From positions 26,894,335-26,958,334 of the forward strand of contig NC_088788.1 in NCBI RefSeq assembly GCF_949628265.1: a stretch of 64,000 nucleotides of DNA. Direction: 5' to 3'. Positions 23,430 through 47,819 of the stretch are shown one piece after another; the first letter of the stretch is position 1, and every line of letters starts with the position of its first letter. Below the pieces are notes generated by a model that searched no databases, was not told the origin of the DNA, and saw nothing but the letters and a program-made list of their open reading frames with translations. The DNA is from Cloeon dipterum. Lineage: Eukaryota; Arthropoda; Insecta; Ephemeroptera; Baetidae. The position numbers were made by a program, and so were the translations under genes.

Positions 23430-25994
23430 ATGGCCAAATGCCCTCTTCCTGGAATGGATTTTGACTTCATCCGCCCTGACCAGCCGAGCAAGTGCACCTG
23501 GACCAAGGATGCTGACCCTGCCTCCTCCCCCCACACCAAACGGACAGTGTATGCATTTCTTAAGATTATAAAATAGAATCGCGTTTTAATTCTTGAATGA
23601 ATTTTTAGAATGGACAGGGACCAAATTTTGCCAAATATTCTGCACGCCATTGGAAGGACTCCACTTGTTCGGCTCAACCACATCCCCCAATCTCTTGGCA
23701 TCAAATGCGAAATGTGTTAGTAAGCTGTTTGTTAAAAAGTAACAATAATTTTTAACAACACAATTCATGTCAAAAACCTATTTTTAAAGGACCAGCTAAT
23801 TTTCACAAAGCTAAACTGAATTCCCGGGAAAATTTAATTACAGTAACATTTGATAAAGCCTTATAAGAATGACTGGAAGTTAAGTTTCTTGTGTCTGAAA
23901 TGGTTGTAACCCTCACTAATGATATATAATGGCTAGTTAATATAGTGAATAGAAATTAATCGCTAATTTCAGATGCGAAATGCGAATTCATGAACCCTGG
24001 AGGCAGCGTGAAGGACCGAATTGGTTTCCGAATGGTGGAAGATGCTGAGGAGAAAGGCCTCTTGAAGCCAGGCTACACCATCATTGAGCCGACTTCTGGA
24101 AACACTGGAATCGGTCTCGCTATGGCAGCTGCGGTCAAGGGCTACAGGTGCATCATAGTGATGCCAGAGAAAATGAGCAATGAAAAGGTGGACACGCTGA
24201 GGTGCTTGGGCGCCGAAATTATCAGGACTCCGACTGCTGCCGCCTTTGACTCTCCTGAGGGCCTCATTGCCGTTTCTCAAAAGCTGAGCAAACAGATTCC
24301 AAACTCGGTCATTCTTGATCAGGTTAGTGTTTTACTTCTTTATTTTAGATTGCACTGAAAATTTAATGAAATTTGTAAAATATAAATTTGGTAAAAGAAG
24401 GGTGGTAACTCGCTGTCACAAAGGAGAAATTTTATTAATTGCTGCAGTGGAGACAAAAGCAGGGCTGATCGGTAGGGGGTATGCATGCACCCTTAGAAAA
24501 TATTCAAAAGTTATTTGGTACTGGTGGATATTTTCCATCAGGTTTGCTGATGAGGCTTGGGATTGGCATATGTTGTATGGTGCATACCAGTGCTCCAGTT
24601 GAGTCTGTTACTGATCTTTCCTTGCACAATTTTAAGTGATACTTCATTATTGTACAAGTAAATATAAAATTTCCTCCTTTAACTAGGGATTTTTCTCTAT
24701 TTATTTTAAAACTTTTGCTTTTAAAATTAAATTTGAAATTATCCTCATTCTAGCTTATTAAAATCACCTCTTGTCTATAAAAATTTTAGTATCGCAACTC
24801 AGGGAACCCTCTGGCTCACTACGACACAACTGTGGACGAAATTTTGTCCCAGACCAAGAACAAAGTGGACATGATTGTAGCTTCAGCCGGAACAGGCGGG
24901 ACCATTACAGGCATTGGACGCAAGCTGAAGGAGCGCGCACCAAACTGCACCTTGGTGGGTGTCGATCCCATGGGCTCAATACTTGCTCAGCCTGAGGAGC
25001 TCAACAAGAGCGACGTGACTTTCTATGAAGTGGAAGGAATTGGCTATGACTTCATTCCTACCGTTCTTGGTATTTAATAAATTTTCTTTGCTAAACTGAT
25101 AATTAATTTGGATGTTAGACCGGACTGTTGTGGACACATGGCAGAAAACCATAGACAAGGAGTCACTGCCCATGGCTCGGAGGCTGATCAAGGACGAAGG
25201 CCTCCTTTGCGGTTGACAAATTATTTAATTTTAAATTTGGATGATTTTTCAAAATAAATATATTTAGGTGGAAGCAGCGGAGCTGTTATGGCTGCTGCTC
25301 TGAAAGCAGCGAAAACTCTGAAGGAGGGACAGCACTGTGTGGTCCTGCTGCCAGATGGAATCCGCAACTACATGACTAAGTTTGTCAGTGACTCCTGGAT
25401 GATTGCTCGCGACTTAATTTCTAACGCGCCTGAAAATGCTCCTTGGTATTAATAGCTATCTCAGGTTTAATAATTGTGTGAACTTATGTTGATTGGTTCT
25501 CAAGGTGGTGGTACAATCCAGTGTCGAGTCTTGGAAGCATCACACCCCGCTCACTTTCTCTCAATGATTCCGTGCAGACGGCAGTGAAAACTTTGAAGGA
25601 GACAGGATTTGACTATCTGCCTGTTGTTGACGAGAGTGGGTTAGTAACTTTGCACAAATGAAAATTGTCTGTTTTGTATAGTAATCAAATAATTTAATTT
25701 GCTCTTAGAACCATCATTGGAGTTGTTTCTACCACCAACCTGACTAACCGACTCGTCAACCACAAACTCAAGGTGGATGACAAGCTGACCAGTGTGCTCG
25801 TCCGCCAGTTCCGCAAGGTCAAACCCAGTACTAACATTGGCCACGTGTCTCATATCTTGGAAAAGGATCCCTTTGTCCTGGTTGTGGACGACAATGACCG
25901 GCCTAGTGGCGTCATCACTCCCATTGATGTGCTCGACTACATCAGCAACTCGGCAGACAGCGCAGCAGCAGCAGTTACCAACGCTTCCATTTAA
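23430..25994 (+). CDS. Cbs: Cystathionine beta-synthase (EC 4.2.1.22)
   Basis: CBS condenses homocysteine and serine to cystathionine with pyridoxal phosphate, the first transsulfuration step, in the cytosol. Coding exons are 23430-23548, 23609-23715, 23973-24322, 24790-25069, 25119-25211, 25268-25445, 25505-25639 and 25709-25994; phases agree and give 515 aa. The PLP lysine is K89 in [16 protein letters not shown] (117-121) and GTGGT (226-230) bind substrate and phosphate. C22 and H35 (KCTW and SSPH) match the human haem ligands Cys52 and His65 with the same 13-residue spacing. WWWYNP closes the catalytic core near residue 380, followed by two CBS (Bateman) repeats to the end. The human CXXC redox pair is reduced to a single Cys (APNC), as in Drosophila. 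The start is chosen because it precedes the haem segment and follows a consensus acceptor. Confidence 0.96.
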
Positions 25995-26255
25995 AATTCA
26001 AATGTGGAAATGAATAATTCAAATTCACTAGTTCGCTCAGTTGAACAACACGCAAATTAGCTTTTACTGGTGCCCGCACTCTGTGGTGCTAGCATTGAAA
26101 ACTGTTTTCCTGTACTTGCATTTTTGCCTTGAAGAATTCAGCAAATTTTTTACCACGTTTTTATTAAAACGCTTGAACTTGATGTACCTTAATTTTTGCC
26201 ATAAATTTTAATCACAAATATTTATGTGAGATACTTTGAGTTTTTGCACTTTTTT

Positions 26256-26261
26256 AATAAA
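26256..26261 (+). terminator. Poly(A) signal of CBS
   Basis: AATAAA 262 nt after the CBS stop codon, followed by T-rich DNA; the first good signal downstream. Confidence 0.6.
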
Positions 26262-26493
26262 CATACAAATTACTCTTAATCCAATAAGTTTATTTTATTG
26301 ACCATTCCCTTACTTAGCTTATACTTGTCTCAATCATGAGACATGCTGTTTTTGACACCAGGATTTATTTGGAGGACTAATGGGACAGTTACACGTCCCT
26401 ATCAGAATTTTAATAAGTATAATCTCAAATACATCAATATTAATCTCTTTACTTATTCAGTCCAATTTGCTCCTAAAAAATCAAACTAGCTAA

Positions 26494-26870
26494 AACCAGC
26501 CCGTTGGCTCACATTGTTGAGGCATTCTCAGGTGCGTCAAAGCAGTAGGAGATATTTGAGCATTTCGGGGGATCTATTATTGGCTGTCCAATGTCAGCGG
26601 GATGGTCAATAAAGTGACTCCAAAAGCCCAAATAGCTCAGTGGGCTGGGTTACACCAGCGCTGATTCGCCAACTGCTGAATTTCGCACCATTCCAGCGGC
26701 GTTTGGCGTTTTATTAAAAGAGCTCGGTGCGGGCAGGCGAAAAGGTGGCCAAATTGGGCCCAAGCTCCTCTGCACTCTGCAGCCACTTGGGCCTCATGTT
26801 ATCCGCGCGGCGGAGTTAATGTGAGCGGGAAGTGCTAAAAAGATGTTCTAAAGAGTAACTTTCCTAGCTG
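26494..26870 (+). repeat. Dispersed repeat, copy 2 (most complete)
   Basis: It begins AACCAGCCCGTTGGCTCAC exactly like copy 1 and keeps the block order of copies 1 and 3. Inside it, at 26634, TAGCTCAGTGGGC resembles an RNA polymerase III A box, and TGATTCGCC about 27 nt later is a weak B-box-like match. A tRNA-derived SINE is therefore possible but not shown. It lies just downstream of CBS on the same strand. Confidence 0.7.
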
Positions 26871-29660
26871 CGAAATTTCCTAAAAAAAATTACGCGAATA
26901 AGTTGCAAACCAAAGTTAGTCTTTACGGTCTTTACTTACGAATCAAAACTCGCACTATCTCTATTCTAAATATTAAGATTTAATACATTTTTTGCTATTG
27001 CTTTCTAAATCACCTCTTTAAGAGCGCACAACTTGGAGAGCCCCGCATGATAATATGCCACAAATAATAAAACTCTAGGATCTGTTGGAAGCAAATTGAT
27101 CTAAAATATCATAAATTAAGTAAGGAATATGACTTTTGAAATTAATTCATGTTTACCTAAAATATCAATAAAAAGAAGTTGAGTTGTATATTATGCAGAC
27201 AGACTGACAAAATATCGTGTCTTACTCTGACCAAAATAAAAAAAAACACAAATTTTAATATTACAAAACAACAATTTTAATAATCATGCTGTAAAGTTTT
27301 TATAACGGGAGAGCCCACTTCCGCAATTCAAATTGCAGGATGATCTCCTGACATAAATTTCCTTGTTTAGCAACTAATCTCAATTTCTCAAGACAGCCTT
27401 GAGCTCATTGCATTGTGTCCATGGTAAAAACTGCTACTGCGCCATGTCCCATATTCGTTGTGCTCTGAATAGGCATCTGCGACCACAGTGACAGCGGATG
27501 CTGTTGGTGCATCAGGCATCACCCCTTTCGCGCCGAGAGTAAACTTTACCGCACGACACTGGTGCCGAGCAAAAAGCCTACCTGGTCGTACCCATCTGCT
27601 CTGTTGGCTGGCTGGTGAGCGGGCAAGGGAGAGAGAGAGAGAAAGAGGATCGCGCTTGCTCAGTTGCAGTGCGTAATTCGTGCCTGGGGCTGAGGTTTAG
27701 GCGGCCGATACACACCGGAAATATCTTGCAAATTGGATTGCGCGGTCAAGATGGGACTGTCGGCCGTTCGGCAGGTGGCCTCGTGCGGGTAGCACGCGCG
27801 TAGGACGCATCGGCGGCCAACGGCCCGGCCGACGAGAGGCCACACTCCGCTCTCACTGCGTTTAATTTGAAGGGGTGAGTATAGTAGGACAACAATAATA
27901 ACCTGTTGAAGAGGCGCCACTGATGTAGCCGCGCGATCAATAAGCGAGCAGCGGCGAATTTTCTTTCCCTTCTGCACTCTCACGTACGCGTGCTGACGCG
28001 ATATGGTAACGCAATTTGCGGTCCTAAAAGCCCGAAATAAGTTTGCATGAATTAAACAGCCCGCAGGCTGCCTCCCCGTGTGCCGCGCCGCAGCTCAATG
28101 GGCATGCAAAAGCGGGGTGCATGTGCCACCCCCTGCTGACCGCCCTTAGGCCGGAACTTGGCCAATCAAAGAGAACGGGTGCCTGTTTTCTCTATCGTGC
28201 ATGCGTTCGCCGTCAACTTTTTATTTGCCTGCCTTGCGTGCATTATGTATTTTTCCGGAAAATAACGGCTGCGTTCTAGATCTCGTAGTTAGCCAGTCAG
28301 TCAGCAGTCGCAACGCAGAGTGAGCAATGGGCAGCAGCAGCCAAATCAATAAAATCCGTTTCCCGCGCGCTACTCCAGTTGCACATCCCGCGCAGAAAAA
28401 TGATGGAACCATCTCGCTGGCATCCTGACTGGATAAAAGTAGTACAACGGAGTATATTATGTCAGATGAAATATTTATCAATTCTTCTGCTGAATTCAAT
28501 TGTTAAATGAATGAAATTAAAAATACTCATAATCATTTGAAAAAAGTAAATTATCTCTTTGTAGCTTGGAGCAGTAGCAAAGAAAACTACTTTTTTAATT
28601 TTCAATTTTTTCGTTCCAAGAAAATGCCTAAATTAAAATGCCACTATACTACATTTAAGATTTCAGGAGTGGAACTGTTCTTTAATATTAGAATCAGGAG
28701 ATGGTTTAGAAAATCAAAAAATTAATGGAGTTACTCGATGGTTTTCTTCCGTCGTAAATGTCAAACAAAATTTGATTTCTAAGATTGTGTAAACTCAACT
28801 TTACTTTGATTTTTTTAACAAATTTAATGTTTATAAATAATAAACAAATTTATGCACTACTTAAAAATTAATTACTTTTATTCATTTATTACTTCTGGAT
28901 CTCAACTCAACACTGGATTGTTCCACTGCCTGGAAAATCAATTTAAATACACCCTTTCCATTTACTTTGGAATCAACATACCCACTTAATATATTAATAA
29001 AATTGCTATGTATAATTTTGTGTCACGCGGTGGTTGTTGATCTCACGGTTAATAGAAGATAGAATAGCATTTTTGGTTACAAAATAAAATTCGTGATTAA
29101 AATTCAGACAAGTCACGAATTACATTTTATACTTAATATATCCAACAATCACAAGCGGACCGAGCTTCGCGTTTATTTCTGGACTGACGTGATTTCAAGA
29201 GGAAAATTCAACTGAATTAGCTATGCTCTGTCATCAATATAAATCGTCTCCAATCTTGGCTGACTCGTCCCAGAGATGCTCTCCATTCCCGCAGATTCAA
29301 TTTAGCAAGTTTTAATCTGGGTGAGTGCGGTGACGAGAGAAGACTGTGGATAATTGGGCCGCGCGCGTGCGTTTGGCGGGCAAGAAGGGAAATTGTATCT
29401 CGGCGTGCATGGGCCTTCCTCACGGCATGTGGCATGCTCGGGGCCGATTGGCGCTGGTTGGTCGGGCGGCGGAGGCGGTCGGGTGGTGCGCGCCCTCCGC
29501 TCTTTCGGGCCAAGCGGGTGCCAAGTGGCGCAGCCAGCGGCAGTCGGTGCGCCGAGAGGGTTGCGAACGGCCTCGCGTCCCGCCACCCGCAGCCGGGCCG
29601 TCCCACGCTCCTCCTTTCACGCCCTCGTCAGGGGCCCCTGAGGACCGCCGCGTGCTCGAC
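26871..29660. other. Intergenic region with GC-rich islands upstream of the BTB gene
   Basis: The left part is AT-rich. From about 27480 to 28390 the sequence is GC-rich with a short (GA)n run at 27628-27642 and several overlapping open frames on both strands, none with a recognisable domain. From 29340 to 29660 it is again strongly GC-rich and leads directly into the first coding exon of the BTB gene, so that part is the likely promoter and 5' UTR. The frame is open upstream of the chosen ATG to 29346 but shows no homology. Confidence 0.45.
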
Positions 29661-41300
<11,640 letters not shown>

Positions 41301-43647
41301 AGGTGACGAAATTCGTTTTCCGTTTATAACGCCAGAGTATTAGTAAGAAAAAGGCTGACCGTTAGCGCCGACTGTTTTTGAACGAAACGTTCTAAATTTT
41401 TGGCAAACGCTGCGATGGGTCCGGCGGGTCCGTCATTGTTTTTACTGGAGTTTTATTGTTAAATGATTACTCGTCAATATAAAAAACTTCTTTTCGTTCA
41501 GATTAAAAAAAGATTCGCCAGAGTTAAGCTAAAATTCAAATGGGAATTGCTGGAATTCCTGATGGTTTTTAACGTTTTGATCAAAAGCATCGTGGACCAA
41601 ATATGGATGGAAATCGTGTTCAAAAACTAATTTCGTGAAAAAAAATCGAATTTTACGTTTCTTATTAGATTTAAAATGCAATTTAATATCTCTGTTTTGA
41701 TGTGCAAGCTTTTTACTCGAATGTGTTCGAACAGCCTTTTTTCAAGAGTGCAAAATTTCATATGTGTGTACTTAAATCATATCAGACAAACATCGTCAAT
41801 TTTTGTGTACGCGTTGCAGGCGATGAATTTATGTGTTATTATTATTCGCCACATCAGTTTTTGGTTCATTTTGTACATGTGAGCTAGATAATCATGACAG
41901 AAGTAGGTGTCTTATGATAAAACCACATAAAAACGCGTCTCACCTCTCGGAGCTGGAAAGAATGTTGATTTATCAACGTGAAGCACATATTTTGATGTCG
42001 CTGCGTACGTTTCGTGCAAACATTTGTGGTACACACGGCTGTAGTTGTGAAGATATTATATACAGCTGGATTTTTGTAAAAAGAAAATGAAAGCAATGGT
42101 TGTAATGATTGCTGCTGGTTTTAAGAAATCGACGTAGTTGCTTGCCTCTCGCGGCCGTTCTCCTTTACCCGTGATTCTCGATGACGTTCCCTTACGTCTT
42201 GCTGCCCGAAAATTCGGAAAATTCAAACTCAACTCACTCTAATGTCCATATATTTATTCTGAAATAATCATGTCTGCCATGCAGTTTTAAGAAGCAAAAT
42301 ATGTTTAAAACGACTGTTCGTATTATGCTTAACTATATTAGCATTATAGAGAGGAGATATATTTCAAATTTTAACAGTAAACGAGGAAACCTTGGAATTG
42401 GCTTAATATGTGTGATAAACAAGCAAATTGTGTACTTCTCGGTTAGACTGCAATTTTTCCATTGTAACAAAAATACCTTTTTAATAATATAGTCTTATTA
42501 TTACAATCTTTTTCTACTCTTCTTTGGGTGATGCATATTTATGGAGCGTGTATATTAGTTTATTTAAACCACTACCATTTCGCAACTACTATACAAAACT
42601 AACAGCCAATGCATTTACTCACAGTGTTAAATGTTCAAAAAAATACTATTTATTGTAAAAAAAAAATAAAATTTCATAAAAAGATATGAAATGGATATGA
42701 AAAGATATATGTGTGAAAATCCGGTGAAACACTAATAAAATACACAGCCAAAATTGAAATCTTGAAGTTCTCATTATTCCAAATACATAAAGTATAGCTT
42801 ATTATATTGATTTCATCCCTGAATATCATTTAATAAAGTCGGCGGGGTCATTCTCCCTAATATTTAGGAATTTAGGGTATGCGTATGTATGTCTCTTTTG
42901 AGGCTTGTAGAAAAATAATATAAATATACAAATTACTTCATCTCCATATAAATTAAAAGTGCTCTTCAATATTTACGCCCCTTGAGAGAATGAATGAATA
43001 ATCGAGGGTGCAAGAGAAAAAGGTTAAGAATTTAATCTACCGAGTCTATCATGCATATTGCCTTGAGTGCTGTCTACTCAGGTTCGCGCCACTCACTTTC
43101 ATATTGGCTCGCGTTTGCGCAGCTCGTGTCTCGGGGTGGGCATGGGCACTGCATCTCTGACGACAGGCCACGACAGGCAGAGATGAGCAGTGTGTAAACA
43201 ACAATAAAGCTTTAATTTTTTAATTCATCATAATTAAAAAAGATACATTTTGGATAATACGAGTTTCCAATCCAGCTATATGTATACCAATAAGAGTAAC
43301 ACATAGGTAATTATTATCATATTGAATTTTTGTATTTTTAGAGCTAGCTAGAGCTTCCTAATATTATTTTTTGTATAGAGATTAAATTTACAAAATTCCC
43401 TTCAGGGCCAAGCCCGATCTGTTTTGTACAGATCCCCAACCCCTTCAGGGCCAGACTCCTTGATCTCTTTCCCACACCTACCCCTTCAATTTTTGGCCTG
43501 AGGAGCGCGTGTGCGATATTATTTTTTCTATAATTATTCACAATTTACAAATATATACCTTTAAATTAAACTCCACAGCGTGTTTCCTTTTTCCTTTTAT
43601 AGTTTAGAGATGAAATAATTTACTTTGATTTTTTATAGAGAAACATT
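41301..43647. other. 3' UTR of the gprs-type gene and spacer before the zinc-finger gene
   Basis: AT-rich. Plus-strand AATAAA hexamers at 42665 and 42734 are candidate poly(A) signals for gprs, which would imply a 3' UTR of 1.4 kb. A GC-richer patch around 43075-43200 may be the promoter of the zinc-finger gene. A TTTGATTTTTTATAG acceptor ends at 43638, nine nt before its start codon, so that gene probably has a non-coding first exon here. Confidence 0.4.
43396..43464 (+). repeat. Direct repeat with a short hairpin
   Basis: The block CCCTTCAGGGCCA occurs twice about 42 nt apart. Between the two copies GATCTGT-TTTGT-ACAGATC (43416-43434) forms a perfect 7-bp stem with a 5-nt loop. No element family is recognised. 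Confidence 0.7.
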
Positions 43648-45055
43648 ATGGAGACCGATTTCCTTGACACGCTGTGTCGGATCTGTTGTTGCCCCCTCAC
43701 GGACGTTGCGTGTTTTAACATTTTCGACTCGGAAAATGTTGAGTTTCAAATAAGAGGATGTCTGCCAATATTAGTCTACCAGGGAGACGGACTTCCACAG
43801 TCTATATGCGAAAACTGTGTGAAGTCGCTCAAAGCATTTACACACTTCCGCAAGACCAGTTTGAAAAATGACAAACTCTTGAAAGAGCTGAAGCACAAAA
43901 TCGGACCAGACAGCGGCGCAACTCAAGATGCGCACACTATATATTTAGGTTTAGTAGAAAACCGAGCAATTACTGAAAATGATCCAGCAGAAGTAGATGA
44001 TTTTGAAGAGGCGTCGTGTGATGAATCGAAAAATTTTCAATTGGATGAAGACACCTGCAATGATTCTGTTCTGACCAACACAACCCTGCTAGCCGATAGA
44101 GTGAACGCCGTTGCGATTTCCCGAAAAGAATTAGAGGGGACTAATAGAATTATTTGTGACATATGTGGCAAAAGTTACCAGATAAAGAAAAAACTCGAGA
44201 ATCACGTGTTAACTCATATGATTATAAAAATATTTCGGTAAGATTGAGAAACACCAGTTTTTCTTCTCAAAACATTATTATTGCTCTTTTATAGGTGTGA
44301 AAAATGCAGAAAATGTTTTGCTACAAAAGCATGCTTGAAAACCCATGAGAAAAGGCACGATGAATCTTGGAGACATGTATGCAACGAATGCCACAAGGGA
44401 TTTGTGGATAAAACTTCCTTTAATTATCACGTCCGTAGCAAGCACACTAAGTTGAAGCCTTTCAAATGTGATAAGTGCAGCAAATCCTTTTTCAAAAACC
44501 AAGATTTGAAAATACACGTCAGACGAAATCATAGCGCCCGACCTGAGAATTTTGCCAAGGTTGGATCACTTGATTAATTTCTAATTCCAAATATTGATCA
44601 ATAATTAAAATCAATAGGTCTGCCCTGTCTGCAATAAAACGTATCGCGACTCTGAAGCCCTTCGATTGCACGCGAAAACTCACATTTCGCTAGAGCAGCG
44701 CCGAAAATACAAGTGCAACACCTGCCCATCTTCTTTCGCTTGCTCGTCTGCCCTGAAGAAGCACAAGCTAGTACACACTGGAGAAATGCCATTTGAGTGC
44801 ACCATCTGCGGCCACAAGACACGAACCAAAAAAGGCATGGACGTGCATTTAATCATTCATTCTGGAGTGAAGAACTTCATGTGTGAAGTTTGTGGAAAGT
44901 CCTTTGCTTTTGAAAATACACTAAAATTTCACGCGCGAACTCACACTGGAGAGAAACCTTTTTTGTGTAATTTATGCGGAAAAGGTTATGCACAGTCATC
45001 TTCCTATAAAAAGCATGTTAAGAGCTGTGGGAAGAAGAAGAAAGATCAACCGTGA
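43648..45055 (+). CDS. ZAD zinc-finger protein with nine C2H2 fingers
   Basis: This is a predicted nuclear DNA-binding protein of the arthropod ZAD-ZNF class. Coding exons 43648-44237, 44295-44559 and 44618-45055 join in phase to 430 aa. The N-terminal ZAD has C10-R-I-C13 and C54-E-N-C57, the C-x2-C pairs that hold zinc and mediate dimerisation. An acidic linker follows (about 85-165). Nine C2H2 fingers start at C170: IICDICGKSY, FRCEKCRKCF, HVCNECHKGF, FKCDKCSKSF, VCPVCNKTY, YKCNTCPSSF, FECTICGHKT, FMCEVCGKSF and FLCNLCGKGY. The last has a C2HC pattern (HVKSC). TGEKP-type linkers occur only between the last fingers. Such genes turn over quickly, so a one-to-one fly name is not given. Confidence 0.93.
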
Positions 45056-45117
45056 TAGCATTCTGTAATGTATTTTATTATCATTAATTTGCGACTGATG
45101 GTTTAACACTGACTCAA

Positions 45118-45123
45118 AATAAA
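45118..45123 (+). terminator. Poly(A) signal of the ZAD zinc-finger gene
   Basis: AATAAA 63 nt after the stop codon. The next gene starts about 650 nt further on the same strand. Confidence 0.6.
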
Positions 45124-45771
45124 TCATGTATCATATATAATGGAAAAAATAATATTCTATAAAATAAGAAATTTAAAAGACTAATAAAATCAACTCTTTT
45201 ATTTTTAGTAATGAAGAAAAAATTATTTTAATCTCAAGTATCAGATCAGTGGAATGGTATCTTTCCTGGCGGTTTTATAACTTAAGTTTGCTAAATTTAG
45301 CAAACTTCATTCGCATTATTACAAATTTTCGCGCTGATTGTGAGCTGTCATTTACCTTGAAAAACTAAAAGCATTTGGCCACTTTGCATAACAAGGTTGA
45401 TACAAGATGCTTTGGATTGAAGCTTTGTTTGAGCTTTTTATTTTTTGATTTGATTTAATTTAAACACCCTTAACAATTAAAATAGCTATTTTAAGACTTC
45501 AATTTTATAACTATTTTGCGTCGATTACATTATGTCTTCAAGCTTATTATAATATATTTAATAATAAAAATTTTGCATCGCTTAGATCAAATCTTAATAT
45601 AACCTGATAAAGGCCTTATAAAATGGATAGGTTTCCTGTTATGCAGTTCGGTGCAAACTTAAAATGTAAAAGAAGTTTTGAAAGTTTCTTAAAGTTGCCG
45701 CGCATTTCCTCCGCTTCAATTTTTGTTTTCGTAAAAGTGGTACGCCCACTTCTCGTAAGAGAAAGAGATTG
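45124..45771. other. Spacer and promoter of TIM50
   Basis: AT-rich spacer of about 650 nt between two genes on the same strand. It must contain the TIM50 promoter; no TATA box or other element can be supported. Confidence 0.4.
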
Positions 45772-47819
45772 ATGATGGCGGCTCTACGAAATTGTATGCG
45801 CCTCGTGCCGGTGCAATTATTAAAAAATGGATTTTCGGCCGCAATTGTGAGAAGAACACAAACAAACCGACTAAGCTCTTTAGTCCGAAGATGTCATCCC
45901 ATTTCTTACAAATTTCCGCTTGCCAGACAGCTTGTAGCGCCAAGTTATACCATCACGAGAGCAGCCACCACTGATGCCAAAGGCCTGGCTGATGAAATCC
46001 TCAAAAGAAGACTTCAGGCTGACGGTGGTGGAGGACAGCAAGGACAAAAGGATGAAAAGACTGAGGAATCTGAGGAAGATAGGAAGAAGCGCGAGGCTGC
46101 GTGGAGAACTATGAAATACACGTTCATTGCGTTTGGAGTCAGTTTTACATCGCTCGGCATGTGGTTGCTGGTCGAGTGTGGTAAGACAATCAAAACCCAA
46201 ACTATAAACCCATTTATATATGTTTACTCTCGTTCAGGCGCTCCGCTGAAAGATCCTGATGGCAATGATCTAGAGGACGAATTTAGTCAAATGCCAATAG
46301 TTCAACAATATGTGGCAAGATCATGGAAAGAGCTTGTCACCTACAGAAAGGTAGTTTTAACTAATAATTTTATTTTCGTTCAATCATCACTGTGTTACTC
46401 CAGATGATTCAAGAGCCATCTAGAGATAAACTGCTCCCTGATCCAGTGACAGAACCGTACTATCAGCCTCCGTACACTCTAGTCCTTGAGATGACTGACG
46501 TTCTTGTCCACCCTGATTGGACAGTAGGATTCATTCAATATAATTGTACTCGATTAGCAATAAAATATGAATCACTGTTGCAGTATCAAACTGGCTGGCG
46601 GTTCAAGAAAAGGCCTGGAGTAGACTTTTTCCTGCAACAGGTCGCTCCACCTCTGTTTGAAATCGTCATTTACACGGCTGAGCAAGGCTTCGTAAGTCTA
46701 AACATGAAATAGCCGCACGATATCACGACTTAAATATATATTTTCTGCAGACTGCATTTCCCATCATCGACGCCTTAGACCCGCAAGGGTGCATTTCTTA
46801 TCGATTGTTCAGAGATGCGACCAAATATGTTGACGGACATCACGTCAAAGACTTGGAGAGCCTAAACCGAGACCTGAGCAAAGTCATCGTGGTTGACTGG
46901 AACGACAAGTCCATTAAGGGCAACTATGACAACGCCTTTTTGCTGCCAAGGTGGAAAGGCAACGACGACGATCAAACTCTTATCGAGTTGGCTGTTTTCT
47001 TGAAAAGTGAGTAACATTTTAAAACTGTAGGTGTTTAAAAATTGCCAAAAAGTAATTGTATTTAAGGTGGTGAGGTAGACATGACAAAATAAATTTTCAG
47101 TTTGAAATTTGACTGTATTTGAGCATTAAATAATGACAATCTTTATGATAAATGTGGCAATTTATTTAATGGGATGTAAATTGCGCGAACAAATATAACG
47201 CAACTTTTTCTCGTTTAGAAGTGTTAATTAAAGTTAAAAGCTTTTTAAACTCTGCTTACAGCAAAAAGGTCTACTTGAGAATCTTGAAAATTATTAACAA
47301 GGGAAAATTGCAGAGAGAATAGGTTGATAGCGTGAGGACAAATTTTTCCGATAAAGTATGAAATATTATTTGTTTTTTTGTTGAGTTTTAGAATTTATAT
47401 TTCATGAAGATTCCATGCTAATTGTAATTAACAGAGCTGGTAAATTTTCGTTCCAGTTTAATGTCATTCACAAGAACGTGTAGCTAAAAGCCTAGTAACT
47501 AGTAACTCTCTGGCTCCTAAATATTGCATGGCAATGTTTGATTAATTAAAATATTTAATGTGTCTATAAAATTTCCAGCAATCGCAACCTCCGAAGTGCA
47601 GGATATTCGAGAAGTTCTGAACTATTACCACCAATTTGATGACCCATTGGAAGCTTTCAAGGAAAATTTGCAAAAGCTTCAGGTAATTCTCTTGGAAACA
47701 CTTTGACAATTATTTGAAAATTTTATTTTAATTTGCAGGAGCAAGAGTTGGCCAAACAGCAGCAACTGAAGGAAGAGAAGAAGATTCCCCTGGCGAGCTC
47801 GTTTCTTAAGAGGAGGTAG
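45772..47819 (+). CDS. Tim50: TIM50, mitochondrial inner-membrane import receptor of the TIM23 complex
   Basis: TIM50 binds presequences in the intermembrane space and passes them to the TIM23 channel. Coding exons are 45772-46180, 46238-46350, 46404-46523, 46584-46691, 46751-47006, 47579-47682 and 47739-47819; phases agree and give 396 aa. The N-terminus is Arg-rich and lacks acidic residues (a mitochondrial presequence); a single membrane segment lies near residues 116-136 ([20 protein letters not shown]). The FCP1/NIF-like domain starts near residue 195 with [16 protein letters not shown], then [20 protein letters not shown] and [20 protein letters not shown]. The phosphatase motif D-x-D-x-T is replaced by E-M-T-D-V, as in animal TIM50, so the domain is a binding module and not an enzyme. 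Start chosen at the first ATG of an ATG-ATG pair; nothing longer is supported. Confidence 0.95.

Noticed and set aside
26634-26680. TAGCTCAGTGGG, possible tRNA gene
   Set aside because: No T-arm or closing acceptor stem is present; kept only as a possible SINE promoter remnant.
29217-29606. 129-codon minus-strand frame in the GC-rich island at the gprs 5' end
   Set aside because: Several overlapping frames on both strands are open there because of GC content; no domain and no splice pattern.
46524-46583. 20 in-frame codons between HPDWT and YQTGW in TIM50 as coding
   Set aside because: Flanked by ACA|GTAGGA and TTGCAG; human TIM50 has no insert here (HPEWSLATGWRFKK), so it is read as an intron.
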